A DNA stretch of 34,426 bases, taken from positions 1 to 34,426 of the forward strand of contig NZ_VVIW01000040.1 in NCBI RefSeq assembly GCF_011682045.1, read 5' to 3'. The translations under genes and the position numbers were made by a program. The notes beneath the pieces were generated by a model, which saw nothing but the letters and a program-made list of their open reading frames with translations, had not been told where the DNA came from and made no database searches. Below, piece after piece: positions 23,634 to 31,536 of the stretch. Origin of the DNA: Massilia aquatica (GTDB taxonomy: Bacteria > Pseudomonadota > Gammaproteobacteria > Burkholderiales > Burkholderiaceae_D). Positions within the stretch are counted from its first letter, which is position 1; every line of letters starts with the position of its first letter.

Positions 23634-25853
23634 TCAGGCCGCCTTCAGGTCGAACGGCAGCTTGCGCAGCCGCTTGCCCGTCAGCGTGAACAGCGCATTG
23701 GCGAACGCCGGCGCCAGCGGAGGCAGGCCAGGTTCACCCATGCCAGTCGGCGCATCGCTCGATGCCACGGTGTACACATCTACCTGCGGCATGTCGGTCA
23801 TGCGCGCCACGGTGTAGTCGCCGAAGTTCTGCTGTTCGACCACGCCGTCCTTGAGCGTGATGGCCGCACCGGGCAAGGTAGTACCAAGCGCCATCAGCAC
23901 CGCGCCCTGCACCTGCGCTTCGATCGTCAATGGATTGACAACCTGGTTGCAGTGAATGCCGGCGGTGACTTTATGCAGCTTGGGTACACCCTTGACGACG
24001 GAGGCTTCGACCACGTACGCGACCACGGAGCCGAACGACTCGTGCAGCGCCACGCCCCAGGCGCGGCCCTTGGCCAGCTTGCGCTTGCCGTAGCCGGATT
24101 TTTCGACCGCCAGGTCGAGCGCGGCCAGGTGGCGCACGTGCTTTTCGCCCATCAGTTTTTTGCGGTAGGCCACCGGGTCCATTTTGGCCACGTGCGCGGC
24201 TTCGTCGACCAGGGTTTCCATCACAAAGGCGGTGTGGGTCGAGCCCACGGAACGCCACCACAGCACCGGCACGTTGGCCTTGGCGTTATGCACGGAAAGC
24301 TTCAGGGGCACGTCGTACGGCGCGCCCATGCCTTCGACCATGGTGTGGTCCACGCCATCCTTGATCATGAAGGGCTCGAACGGCGTGCCGCTGATGATCG
24401 ACTGGCCGACGATGGCGTGATCCCACGCGAGGATGTTGCCCTTGGCGTCCAGGCCGATATCGGCGCGGTGCACGTGCGAGGGACGGTAGTAGCCGCCCTT
24501 GATGTCGTCTTCGCGGCTCCAGATCACCTTGACCGGACCGGTTTTGCCGGCCGCCTTGTAGCCCTTGGCGACGTTGACCGCTTCGACCAGGTAATCCGAC
24601 GACGGCACCGCGCGCCGGCCAAAACCGCCGCCCGCCATCATGGTGTTGAGCGTGACCTGCTCGGCTTTCAAGCCCGCCGTGGCGGCGATGGCCGCATGGT
24701 CGACCGTTTGCATCTGGGTGCCGGCCCACACGGTGCAGCTGTCTGCCTTGAGGTCGACCACGCAGTTGAGCGGCTCCATCGGCGCGTGCGCCAGGTACGG
24801 GAATTCGTACACGGCCGAGATTTTCTTCGGCGCGCCGGCGAGTTTACTCACATCGGCCTGTCTGGCGACGGTGCCCGGCTTTTTGGCCAGCGCCTTGAAC
24901 TCGGCCATCTGCTTCGATGACGTCACCTTCTCGACCGCGCTGGTATCCCACTCGATCACCAGCGCCTCGCGGCCCTGTTTTGCGGGCCAGTAGCCGTCGG
25001 CGATCACCGCCACACCACGCCCGCCACGGTCCGTCGCAATTTCAAAGACGTCGATTACGCCCTTGATCGCGCGCGCCTTGGTCGCGTCCAGCTTGGCCAC
25101 TTTGGCGCCGAACACCGGCGGATGCGCCACCACGGCCACCTTGGCGTCGGGCAGGGTGAAGTCGATGCCGAACTGCTGCTTGCCGCTCGACTTGGCCAGC
25201 GCGTCGAGGCGCTTGACCGGTTTACCGATGAAGCGGAAATCCTTGGCGTCCTTGAGCACCACGGTGGCCGGCATCGGCTGCTTCATGGCGGCGTCAGCCA
25301 GCGAACCGTAGCTCGCCTTGCGCCCGTCCGGGTGCACGACAAAACCGCTGGCGGTCGTCAGCTGCGCCGGCGTGGTCTTCCACTGTTCGGCGGCGGCGGC
25401 GATCAGCATGGCGCGCGCCTTGGCGCCGATTTCGCGGTACTGCATGAACGAGTGGGCGATGGTGCCCGATCCCCCGGTGATCTGCATGCCGAACGCGGGG
25501 TCCTTGAAGACATCGCCGGCCGGCGCCAGTTCGCCGCGCATCTGCGACCAGTCGGCGTCGAGTTCTTCGGCGATCAGCATCGGCAGCGCGGTGTGCACGC
25601 CCTGGCCGAATTCGAGCCGGTTGACCATGACGGTGACGCTGTTGTCCGGCGCGATGCGCAGGAACGCGTTGGGCGCGTACACCGGCTTGGCGGCGGCATC
25701 GGCCGCGCGCGCGAACTTGTTCGCACCGGGCATGAAGAAGCCCAGCACCAGGCCACTGGTGGCGACGGCGCCGGCTTTCATGAAACTGCGGCGCGACATG
25801 CCGCCTTCAGGCGGGCGTGTCAACGCGGCCTGGTTGATCCATTCGGTACGCAT
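23634..25853 (-). CDS. Molybdopterin-binding subunit of a xanthine dehydrogenase-family hydroxylase (IorB-like)
   Basis: This encodes 739 aa. The large subunit holds the molybdenum cofactor and hydroxylates aldehydes or N-heterocycles. A twin-arginine signal (MSRRSFMKAGAVATSGLVLG, about 19-38) shows export of the folded enzyme to the periplasm. Marks include VNRLEFGQGVHTALPMLIAEEL, FEFPYLAHAPMEPLNCVV-like sequence, AGGGFGRRA, and the catalytic Glu region GMGEPGLPPLAPAFANA near the C-terminus. It resembles isoquinoline 1-oxidoreductase beta and related aldehyde dehydrogenases. The substrate is unknown. I start at 25853, with GAGGAGA six bases upstream. The Fe-S subunit gene precedes it by ten bases and the MocA-like gene follows. 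No FAD subunit is present, so electrons probably go to a cytochrome. Confidence 0.95.
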   Translation of the reverse strand: MRTEWINQAALTRPPEGGMSRRSFMKAGAVATSGLVLGFFMPGANKFARAADAAAKPVYAPNAFLRIAPDNSVTVMVNRLEFGQGVHTALPMLIAEELDADWSQMRGELAPAGDVFKDPAFGMQITGGSGTIAHSFMQYREIGAKARAMLIAAAAEQWKTTPAQLTTASGFVVHPDGRKASYGSLADAAMKQPMPATVVLKDAKDFRFIGKPVKRLDALAKSSGKQQFGIDFTLPDAKVAVVAHPPVFGAKVAKLDATKARAIKGVIDVFEIATDRGGRGVAVIADGYWPAKQGREALVIEWDTSAVEKVTSSKQMAEFKALAKKPGTVARQADVSKLAGAPKKISAVYEFPYLAHAPMEPLNCVVDLKADSCTVWAGTQMQTVDHAAIAATAGLKAEQVTLNTMMAGGGFGRRAVPSSDYLVEAVNVAKGYKAAGKTGPVKVIWSREDDIKGGYYRPSHVHRADIGLDAKGNILAWDHAIVGQSIISGTPFEPFMIKDGVDHTMVEGMGAPYDVPLKLSVHNAKANVPVLWWRSVGSTHTAFVMETLVDEAAHVAKMDPVAYRKKLMGEKHVRHLAALDLAVEKSGYGKRKLAKGRAWGVALHESFGSVVAYVVEASVVKGVPKLHKVTAGIHCNQVVNPLTIEAQVQGAVLMALGTTLPGAAITLKDGVVEQQNFGDYTVARMTDMPQVDVYTVASSDAPTGMGEPGLPPLAPAFANALFTLTGKRLRKLPFDLKAA

Positions 25854-25863
25854 GCGACTCTCC

Positions 25864-26322
25864 TCAGGCCAATGTAGTCGCCGCGTCCTTGATGGCTGCG
25901 CGGATTCGTTGATAGGTACCGCAGCGGCAGATATTGCCGCTCATGGCGCCGTCGATGTCGGCATCGGTCGGCTTCTTGTTGGTGCGCAGCAGGGCCGTGG
26001 CGCTCATCACCTGGCCGCTCTGGCAGTAGCCGCATTGCGGCACGTCGTGGCGTACCCACGCATCCTGCACGGCCTTGCCGACCGCATCGCCCTCCATCGC
26101 TTCGATGGTGGTGATCTTCTGGCCGGCGGCGGCCGAAATGGGCGTGATGCACGAGCGGATCGCGTCGCCGTTCAGGTGCACCGTGCAGGCGCCGCACAAG
26201 GCCGCGCCGCAGCCGAATTTGGTGCCCGTCATGTTCAGGTTATCGCGCAGCGCCCACAGGATGGGCGTGGCCGGATCGGCGTCGACCTGCATGTCGCGGC
26301 CGTTGATATTCAAAGTGACCAT
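25864..26322 (-). CDS. [2Fe-2S] subunit of the molybdenum hydroxylase (IorA-like)
   Basis: This 152-aa electron-transfer subunit has two [2Fe-2S] clusters. The plant-ferredoxin-like set is in [18 protein letters not shown] with a later Cys in SCITPI. The second, alpha-helical set is CGYCQSGQ and CRCGTY. It has no signal peptide of its own and is presumably carried out with the twin-arginine-bearing partner. It is the first gene of the three-gene unit Fe-S subunit, Mo subunit, MocA-like protein. The start at 26322 has GGGAGT about six bases upstream. The dsbC gene ends 54 bases before it. Confidence 0.96.
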   Translation of the reverse strand: MVTLNINGRDMQVDADPATPILWALRDNLNMTGTKFGCGAALCGACTVHLNGDAIRSCITPISAAAGQKITTIEAMEGDAVGKAVQDAWVRHDVPQCGYCQSGQVMSATALLRTNKKPTDADIDGAMSGNICRCGTYQRIRAAIKDAATTLA

Positions 26323-26376
26323 GTACTACTCCCTTGTTTTGGTACTGCGCTTCGGACTGCTGTTTTTATATGGTGT

Positions 26377-27183
26377 CTATTTTTTCGCCGCGACCGGCGC
26401 CAGTGCGGCTGCTGCGGCTGGCGCGGCAGGTTTGGCTGTTTTGTTCAGACTGGCGAATTTGGCTTCGAGGCCCTTGGTATCGATCGCACCCGGAATGCGG
26501 CTGCCGTCGGTGAAGAAGATCGCCGGCGTGCCCTCGATGCGCAGCTTGCGGCCAAGTTCGAACACCTTGTCGTTCGGGGTGGCGCAGTTGGCGGCGGCGA
26601 CCGGGGCTGCCTTGTTATCGAGCATCCAGTCATCCCAGGCCTTGTTGCGGTCGGGCGCGCACCAGATGTTCTTGGACTTGGCCGACGAATCCTCGGACAG
26701 GATGTTGTACATGAAGGTGTACACCGTCACGTTGTCGATTTCCTTGAGCGTGGTCTGGCGGAAGCGCTTGCAGTAGCCGCAGTTCGGGTCTTCGAAAATG
26801 GCGATGGTGCGCTTGCCGTCGCCCTTGACCAGCTTGAGCGCATGCTGGAACGGCAGCTCGCTGAACTTGATCATGTTGATCTCGTCGACGCGCTCCTTGG
26901 TCAGGTTGCGCTGCGATTTGACGTCGATCACCTGGCCGAAGATCAGGTACTCGCCCGCTTCGTCGGTGTAGAGGATGTCGCCGTGGGCGCGTACCTCATA
27001 CAGGCCGCTGTAGGGCGTCTTTTTGATCGACTCGATCTTGACGTCCTTGCCCAGGCGCGGCTCGATGCGCTTCCTGATAATCTCTTCCTGGCTCGCTTTG
27101 GCAGCGACAGGGGCCGGGGCGGCGCTGGCGGCGGTGGCGGACAATCCGGCCAGCACGAACAGCGCGAGTTTACTTTTCATCAT
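26377..27183 (-). CDS. dsbC: Thiol:disulfide interchange protein DsbC
   Basis: DsbC is a periplasmic disulfide isomerase that repairs wrong disulfides and is kept reduced by DsbD. This 268-aa protein has a signal peptide (ending near ASAAP, about residue 22) and an N-terminal dimerisation domain (EEIIRKRIEPRLG...). The thioredoxin-fold catalytic domain has CGYC at 135-138, and GTPAIFF supplies the cis-Pro. An additional Cys pair (WCAP, NCAT) is usual for DsbC. The Ala/Pro-rich tail after residue 245 is longer than in E. coli. Two adjacent ATG codons (27183, 27180) follow GGAG. It is 24 bases after the hydroxylase gene upstream. Confidence 0.95.
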   Translation of the reverse strand: MMKSKLALFVLAGLSATAASAAPAPVAAKASQEEIIRKRIEPRLGKDVKIESIKKTPYSGLYEVRAHGDILYTDEAGEYLIFGQVIDVKSQRNLTKERVDEINMIKFSELPFQHALKLVKGDGKRTIAIFEDPNCGYCKRFRQTTLKEIDNVTVYTFMYNILSEDSSAKSKNIWCAPDRNKAWDDWMLDNKAAPVAAANCATPNDKVFELGRKLRIEGTPAIFFTDGSRIPGAIDTKGLEAKFASLNKTAKPAAPAAAAALAPVAAKK

Positions 27184-27207
27184 AAGGTCTCCAATTCTTT
27201 TAACAGC

Positions 27208-28428
27208 CTACTTGCCCATGGCGTGCGACATCAGTCGGCGCTTCAGCAGTGGCAACTTGTCCAGCAAATTCAGTCCCAGGTTGCGCGCGATGCGCACCGG
27301 CTCCAGGTTGGTACCGAACAGGCGCGCCAGGCCGTCCGTGGCAACCTGCATCAGCAGGATGTCTTCCTTGCGCGCGCGGGCGTAGCGCGCCAGCACGCGC
27401 TCGTCGCCGATGGCGCGCTGCGGCTCGCGCGCAGCGATGGTCTTGAGCAGGGCCGCCACGTCGGCAAAGCCGAGGTTCATGCCGTGGCCGGCCAGCGGAT
27501 GGACCACGTGGGCGGCGTCGCCCACCAGCGCCACGCGCGGCGCGACGATGGCGTGCGGGCGGATCAGCGCCAGCGGCAAGTCCTTGACCGCCTCCGGCTG
27601 CAGCGGCTTGAGTTCACCCAGCTTGTCGCCGGCCAGCACCGCCAGGCGCACGGCCAGTTCGCCCAGGCTCTCGTTCATGATGGTGTCGGCCAGCGCGTCG
27701 GGCGCGGACCAGACCAGCGAGACGCGTTTTCCGGGCAGCGGCAGCAGCGCCACGATGCCTTCTTCGCCGGTGAACCACTGGTGCGCCACGCCGTGGTGCG
27801 CTTGTTCGCAGGCGAAGTTGGCCACCACGGCGCGCTGGTGATAGGAGCGGTAGTCGACTCCGATATCGCACTGGCCGCGCACCCACGACTGGCCGCCGTC
27901 GGCGCCGACCACCAGCGCGCTGGCGATGGCGCTGCCATCGTCGAGATGCACGCTGGCGCCGTCAAGGTCGCTGGCCAGCCTGACGGCGCGGCCCTGGACG
28001 ATGGTGACGTTGGCCGCGAAGCGCAGCGCGGCGTCGAGCGCCTGGTTCAGGTTGCGGTCTTCGACGATCCAGGCCAGCGCGCCGACGTGGGCGCCAAAGG
28101 CGTCGAAGGCCAGGTCGCCCGGCTTGGCGCCGTCGCCGTTGACGGCCATGACGTCGACCGCGGCCACCCGCTCCATGTCGAGCGCGCCCCATACTTTGAG
28201 CTGGGACAGCAAGCCGTGCGCGGTGTGGTTGAGCGCGTAGACGCGCACATCCCAGGGCTGCTCGCCGCTGGCCGCGGCTGGGGTGGAAGGGGCCGATGGC
28301 GGGACCAGCACGGTGACGCTGTGACCGGCCTGGGCGAACCCGAGCGCGGTTGTCTTGGCGATGGCGCCGTTGCCAACGATGCACACCGCGCTCTGATGAC
28401 GCGCGGAAGAGGAATTTGGACTAGTCAT
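27208..28428 (-). CDS. UbiH/UbiF/COQ6-family FAD-dependent hydroxylase
   Basis: This encodes a 406-aa flavoprotein monooxygenase of the ubiquinone-hydroxylase type. The N-terminal FAD-binding motif is VCIVGNGAIAKTTALGFAQAG. In the middle are YALNHTA and LVVGADGGQSWVR (DG motif), and the C-terminal FAD motif is RVALVGDAAHVVHPLAGHGMNLGFADV. It probably hydroxylates a ring position during ubiquinone synthesis, but which position cannot be told. I start at the ATG at 28428, nine bases inside the longest frame. A TATAAT sits six bases before it, so the mRNA may have almost no leader. dsbC follows 24 bases after its stop. Confidence 0.92.
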   Translation of the reverse strand: MTSPNSSSARHQSAVCIVGNGAIAKTTALGFAQAGHSVTVLVPPSAPSTPAAASGEQPWDVRVYALNHTAHGLLSQLKVWGALDMERVAAVDVMAVNGDGAKPGDLAFDAFGAHVGALAWIVEDRNLNQALDAALRFAANVTIVQGRAVRLASDLDGASVHLDDGSAIASALVVGADGGQSWVRGQCDIGVDYRSYHQRAVVANFACEQAHHGVAHQWFTGEEGIVALLPLPGKRVSLVWSAPDALADTIMNESLGELAVRLAVLAGDKLGELKPLQPEAVKDLPLALIRPHAIVAPRVALVGDAAHVVHPLAGHGMNLGFADVAALLKTIAAREPQRAIGDERVLARYARARKEDILLMQVATDGLARLFGTNLEPVRIARNLGLNLLDKLPLLKRRLMSHAMGK

Positions 28429-28435
28429 ACAGAGC

Positions 28436-28441
28436 ATTATA
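28436..28441 (-). promoter_or_regulatory. -10 element of the UbiH-family gene, suggesting a leaderless mRNA
   Basis: TATAAT on the minus strand ends seven bases before the ATG at 28428, so transcription would start at or next to the start codon. No clear -35 lies at 17 bases, and no ribosome site is present, which agrees with leaderless initiation. Confidence 0.5.
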
Positions 28442-28507
28442 GCGGCTGGGAAGCAGACAGTTTTTTGCAGCAGCCGAAGGATTTATCGATAAAGTTGCCA
28501 GTCGGCC

Positions 28508-28536
28508 TTGCAAAGTGCGAATCGGGTGTCTATAAT
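28508..28536 (+). promoter_or_regulatory. Promoter of the first tRNA-Phe gene
   Basis: TTGCAA (28508-28513), a 17-base spacer and TATAAT (28531-28536) lie ten bases before the tRNA. This is a near-consensus sigma70-type promoter. Confidence 0.8.
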
Positions 28537-28546
28537 CATGCCTCTT

Positions 28547-28622
28547 GGCCTGGTAGCTCAGTCGGTAGAGCAGAGGATTGAAAATCCTTGTGTCGGTGGT
28601 TCGATTCCGCCCCGGGCCACCA
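28547..28622 (+). tRNA. tRNA-Phe(GAA), copy 1
   Basis: This is a 76-base cloverleaf with encoded CCA. The acceptor stem is GGCCTGG/CCGGGCC (one T-G), the D arm GCTCAGTCGGTAGAGC, the anticodon stem-loop AGGATTGAAAATCCT with anticodon GAA, and the T arm GGTGGTTCGATTCCGCC. It is followed at once by a strong terminator. It is identical to the copy at 29471-29546. Confidence 0.98.
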
Positions 28623-28635
28623 AGAATTCAGAAAT

Positions 28636-28656
28636 GCCACCTTCGGGTGGCTTTTT
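28636..28656 (+). terminator. Terminator of tRNA-Phe copy 1
   Basis: GCCACC-TTCG-GGTGGC followed by five T: a six-pair stem with a stable TTCG tetraloop. Confidence 0.92.
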
Positions 28657-28921
28657 GCATTTCCGCTCGCCACATTTCCCCTCCCCTTTTTTGGCACCCG
28701 GCTGCGGGATGGACTCTGCCAACCGATCGCTGCGCGGCAAATTGCCTGCTTCGATGTGAACCGCTTTTGAACCGCTATATTTTAACCGTGCAGGCCCACA
28801 CAATAGACTTGACTCGGTAACAACGATAAATTGACTGCATACCGGTTCAACATCGGTGCAACAGAGCCCATTCTTAACCCTTCGCATCGTGCGGCGGTCA
28901 ATTTATCTAAAGGAAATCGCA

Positions 28922-29377
28922 ATGAAAAAAGTACTCATCGCAACAGCATTCTCCCTGGCATTTGGCGCTGCGAACGCAGCTGATATCGTCGACACCGCCA
29001 AGTCGGCCGGCACCTTCAACACGCTGGTCGCGGCGGTCCAGGCTGCGGGCCTGGTCGACACCCTGAAAGGCCCGGGCCCGTTCACCGTGTTCGCGCCAAC
29101 CGATGAAGCCTTTGCAAAAATCCCGAAAGCCAAGCTCGACGCGCTGCTCAAGGACAAGGCCGCGCTGACCAAGGTGCTCACGTACCACGTCGTGCCAGGC
29201 AAAGTGATGGCGGCGGATGTGAAGCCGGGAGCAGTCAAGTCGGTTCAAGGCAGCAACTTGACCGTGACGGCGGCGGGCGGCAAGGTCATGGTCGACAAGG
29301 CGCATGTGGTCAAGACCGATATTGCGGCCGATAATGGCGTGATCCACGTGATCGATACGGTCGTGATGCCTAAATAA
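28922..29377 (+). CDS. Secreted fasciclin (FAS1) domain protein
   Basis: This encodes 151 aa. A signal peptide ([19 protein letters not shown]) is followed by one FAS1 domain. Conserved marks are [14 protein letters not shown] (about 31-44), the H1 box [32 protein letters not shown], and the H2 box [15 protein letters not shown] at the end. FAS1 domains mediate adhesion or binding at the cell surface or in the periplasm. AAGGAAA lies about six bases before the ATG. The gene sits alone between two identical tRNA-Phe genes, so it may have come with the duplication of that tRNA. Confidence 0.95.
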   Translation: MKKVLIATAFSLAFGAANAADIVDTAKSAGTFNTLVAAVQAAGLVDTLKGPGPFTVFAPTDEAFAKIPKAKLDALLKDKAALTKVLTYHVVPGKVMAADVKPGAVKSVQGSNLTVTAAGGKVMVDKAHVVKTDIAADNGVIHVIDTVVMPK

Positions 29378-29470
29378 GCGGCAAGAAGGGCGGCGTGGTG
29401 CGGGCGTGAATGCAATAGTCGCGCTGCGCACTAGCCAGACCGGCCCGGGGCTGCTATGATAGCGACCCTT

Positions 29471-29546
29471 GGCCTGGTAGCTCAGTCGGTAGAGCAGAGG
29501 ATTGAAAATCCTTGTGTCGGTGGTTCGATTCCGCCCCGGGCCACCA
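29471..29546 (+). tRNA. tRNA-Phe(GAA), copy 2
   Basis: It is identical over all 76 bases to copy 1, with shared flanks of only a few bases (CTT before, AGAA after). A -10-like TATGAT lies at 29455-29460, but the -35 is unclear. The 3' half plus 25 bases of trailer recurs in damaged form at 31371-31446, which marks this gene as a likely integration target. Confidence 0.98.
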
Positions 29547-29564
29547 AGAACATCGTTCACGCAA

Positions 29565-29591
29565 CGCCAACCATCGCTGGTTGGCGTTTTT
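29565..29591 (+). terminator. Terminator of tRNA-Phe copy 2
   Basis: CGCCAACCA-TCGC-TGGTTGGCG followed by five T: a nine-pair perfect stem. The repeated tRNA remnant downstream ends right at the first bases of this stem. Confidence 0.93.
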
Positions 29592-29737
29592 GTTTGCGGA
29601 ACTTGTCCGCTGAAATTCTCCGTAACATCCGCCGCATATGTAGCCGCGCTCATCGTCATTCCAAAGAATCGCCGACTCTTCCTCAGAGAGATCACATCCG
29701 CAAACGCAGCGGTGCAGTGGCTCTTCGGCGGGAGCAT

Positions 29738-29950
29738 CTAAATAGCCGAGAGCTCCTCAATTCTTCTATCCAACAGGGCATTGCCAGCCTCAAGCGAAGC
29801 AAACTCGCTCAACAACCGGTCAATATAGGCACGATGGCCTGAAGTCTGTTGCGCTCCTGCATATATTGATCCCGCAATCCGAAAAGCTGCTGATGGCAGC
29901 GCGCCCCTTCGCTCGGCCCCCAAGGCAGCGAAGTTGACGTATTCCGCCAT
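29738..29950 (-). CDS. Possible small protein of unknown function
   Basis: This encodes 70 aa. The C-terminal half (YIDRLLSEFASLEAGNALLDRRIEELSAI) looks like a real amphipathic helix, and the N-terminal part is Ala-rich. There is no clear ribosome site and no family I recognise. It lies in the 491-base gap between tRNA-Phe copy 2 and the GGDEF gene. Apart from the tRNA terminator I see nothing else in that gap. It may be a decayed or false gene. Confidence 0.3.
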   Translation of the reverse strand: MAEYVNFAALGAERRGALPSAAFRIAGSIYAGAQQTSGHRAYIDRLLSEFASLEAGNALLDRRIEELSAI

Positions 29951-30037
29951 GCCACGGTTGCGGCCGGTTGTCGACGTCCACTTTTACCGCTCTGCCCGCG
30001 ATTTCTTGCTCCAGTCAAATGTCCGTTAAAATGAAAC

Positions 30038-31384
30038 ATGAAAAATATCGTCGCCGCCCCCGTGGCCAACTTCACTGACTTGCTGCTTGACGCTGTCTGC
30101 ATGGTCGACGCCGGTGGACGTTTCGTGTTTGTCAGTGCCGCCTGCGAACGCATTTTCGGCTATACCCAACAGGAAATGATCGGCAAGCCCATGATCGATC
30201 TTGTCGCGCCGGTCGACCGTGAGCGTACGCTGGCTGCGGCGCGCAACATCATGAACGGCCAATCCCATATCCATTTCGAAAACCGCTACCTGCGCAAGGA
30301 CGGGAGCATCGCCCATATCATGTGGTCGGCGCGCTGGTCCGAGCCTGATCAGTTGCGCGTGGCGGTTGCGCGCGATGTCACGCTCCTGAAGCAGGCCCAG
30401 GCGCTGCAGGCGGTACTCTACGCCATTTCCGAGGCGGCGCAGGCAAGCGACGACCTGGTGGACCTGTTTCAGCGCAGCCACGCGATCATCGGCGACCTGC
30501 TGCCTGCCACCGGTTTTGGCGTGGCCCTGCTCGACACGGCCGGCCAGCACTTGCACTTTGCCTATTACGTCGACGGCGGCATGCCGTGCAATACGTCCTT
30601 GACGCGCGTGCTGTGCGAGGAAGTGGTCCGACGCGCAGCGCCGCTGCTGCTGAAATCCGGGAGCAGTGAAGCGCTGCCGGCGCATTTGCAGGCAGCGGCG
30701 AACAGCATGACCGGCAGCGCACTAGCGGTGCCACTGAAGACTCCCGAGGGCATCGTCGGCGTGATCGTACTATGCACGGGAACCGAGGGCGCCAGCTACA
30801 TGGCCCACGAGCGCGACCTGCTGCTGTTCGTAGCGGACCAGCTCGCCGCCGCCATCCAGCGCAAGCGCTTGCATGCGCAAATGCATTTCATGGCGATGTA
30901 CGACGAACTCACCCGCCTGCCGAACCGGCGCCTGCTCTACGACCGGCTCGACACCGCCCTCGCCCGCGCTCGACGTCAGCTGGAGGGCTTGTCCTTGCTG
31001 TTCATCGACCTGAACCGGTTCAAACTGGTCAACGACCGCTACGGCCACGCATGTGGCGACCTGTTGCTGCGGCAGGTCGCGCGCCGCATCGCTTTCTGCC
31101 TGCGCGACAGCGATACGCTGGCGCGCCTGGGCGGTGATGAATTCGTCGTCCTGCTGGAAAATAGCGCCCTGCCCTCGAATGCGGGGCTGGTCGTGGATAA
31201 AATCCATCTGGCGCTGGAGGCGCCGGTCGACCTTGGCGAAGGCATCGAACTGCAGGTTTCCGTCAGCATCGGCATTGCGCATTATCCTGAGCATGGCGAC
31301 AATCGGCAGGCCCTCATGTCCCACGCGGATGAGAGGATGTATGCCGCCAAGGCGGTCGTGGCGGAGGCTGGATCGGAGAATTGA
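30038..31384 (+). CDS. Diguanylate cyclase with PAS and GAF sensor domains
   Basis: This encodes 448 aa with no membrane helix, so it acts in the cytosol. It has a PAS domain (about 10-118; AVCMVDAGGRFVFVSAACERIFGY, YLRKDGS), then a GAF domain (about 135-275), then GGDEF (about 283-440). The active-site motif is intact (GGDEF at 365-369, in LARLGGDEFVVLL). The inhibitory site RxxD is present exactly five residues earlier (RDSD, 356-359), so product inhibition by c-di-GMP is expected. No EAL domain follows. It therefore makes c-di-GMP from GTP in response to an unknown signal. The last codons and stop (GSEN, TGA at 31382) lie in a tRNA-Phe remnant, so the original C-terminus may have been changed. 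Confidence 0.95.
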   Translation: MKNIVAAPVANFTDLLLDAVCMVDAGGRFVFVSAACERIFGYTQQEMIGKPMIDLVAPVDRERTLAAARNIMNGQSHIHFENRYLRKDGSIAHIMWSARWSEPDQLRVAVARDVTLLKQAQALQAVLYAISEAAQASDDLVDLFQRSHAIIGDLLPATGFGVALLDTAGQHLHFAYYVDGGMPCNTSLTRVLCEEVVRRAAPLLLKSGSSEALPAHLQAAANSMTGSALAVPLKTPEGIVGVIVLCTGTEGASYMAHERDLLLFVADQLAAAIQRKRLHAQMHFMAMYDELTRLPNRRLLYDRLDTALARARRQLEGLSLLFIDLNRFKLVNDRYGHACGDLLLRQVARRIAFCLRDSDTLARLGGDEFVVLLENSALPSNAGLVVDKIHLALEAPVDLGEGIELQVSVSIGIAHYPEHGDNRQALMSHADERMYAAKAVVAEAGSEN

Positions 31385-31446
31385 ACATCCTTGTGCCGGT
31401 GGTTCGATTCCGCTGCGGGCCACCAAGAATATCGTTCACGCAACGC
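31371..31446 (+). pseudogene. 3' remnant of tRNA-Phe with its trailer (att-like repeat)
   Basis: Bases 31379-31446 match 29500-29567 (anticodon loop through CCA, plus about 20 bases of trailer) with about six differences. A weaker match reaches back to 31371. The 5' half of the tRNA is missing and the anticodon loop is altered (TTGAAC for TTGAAA), so it cannot work as a tRNA. A direct repeat of a tRNA 3' end is the usual scar of site-specific integration. No integrase is present between the two copies. Confidence 0.88.
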
Positions 31447-31536
31447 TATCCAAAACTGATCAACGAAAGAATTCGACCGCTACCCGTCGTTATTGCCAAA
31501 ATTGACTTATAGTAGCCCATGTTCTGGAGGTGGGAA

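Noticed and set aside
25318-28581. 1087-codon plus-strand frame
   Set aside because: It runs opposite four well-supported genes (hydroxylase subunits, dsbC, UbiH family) and into the tRNA. It shows no domain.
31371-31446. A third working tRNA-Phe gene
   Set aside because: The 5' half is missing and the acceptor and anticodon parts are changed, so it is only a remnant.
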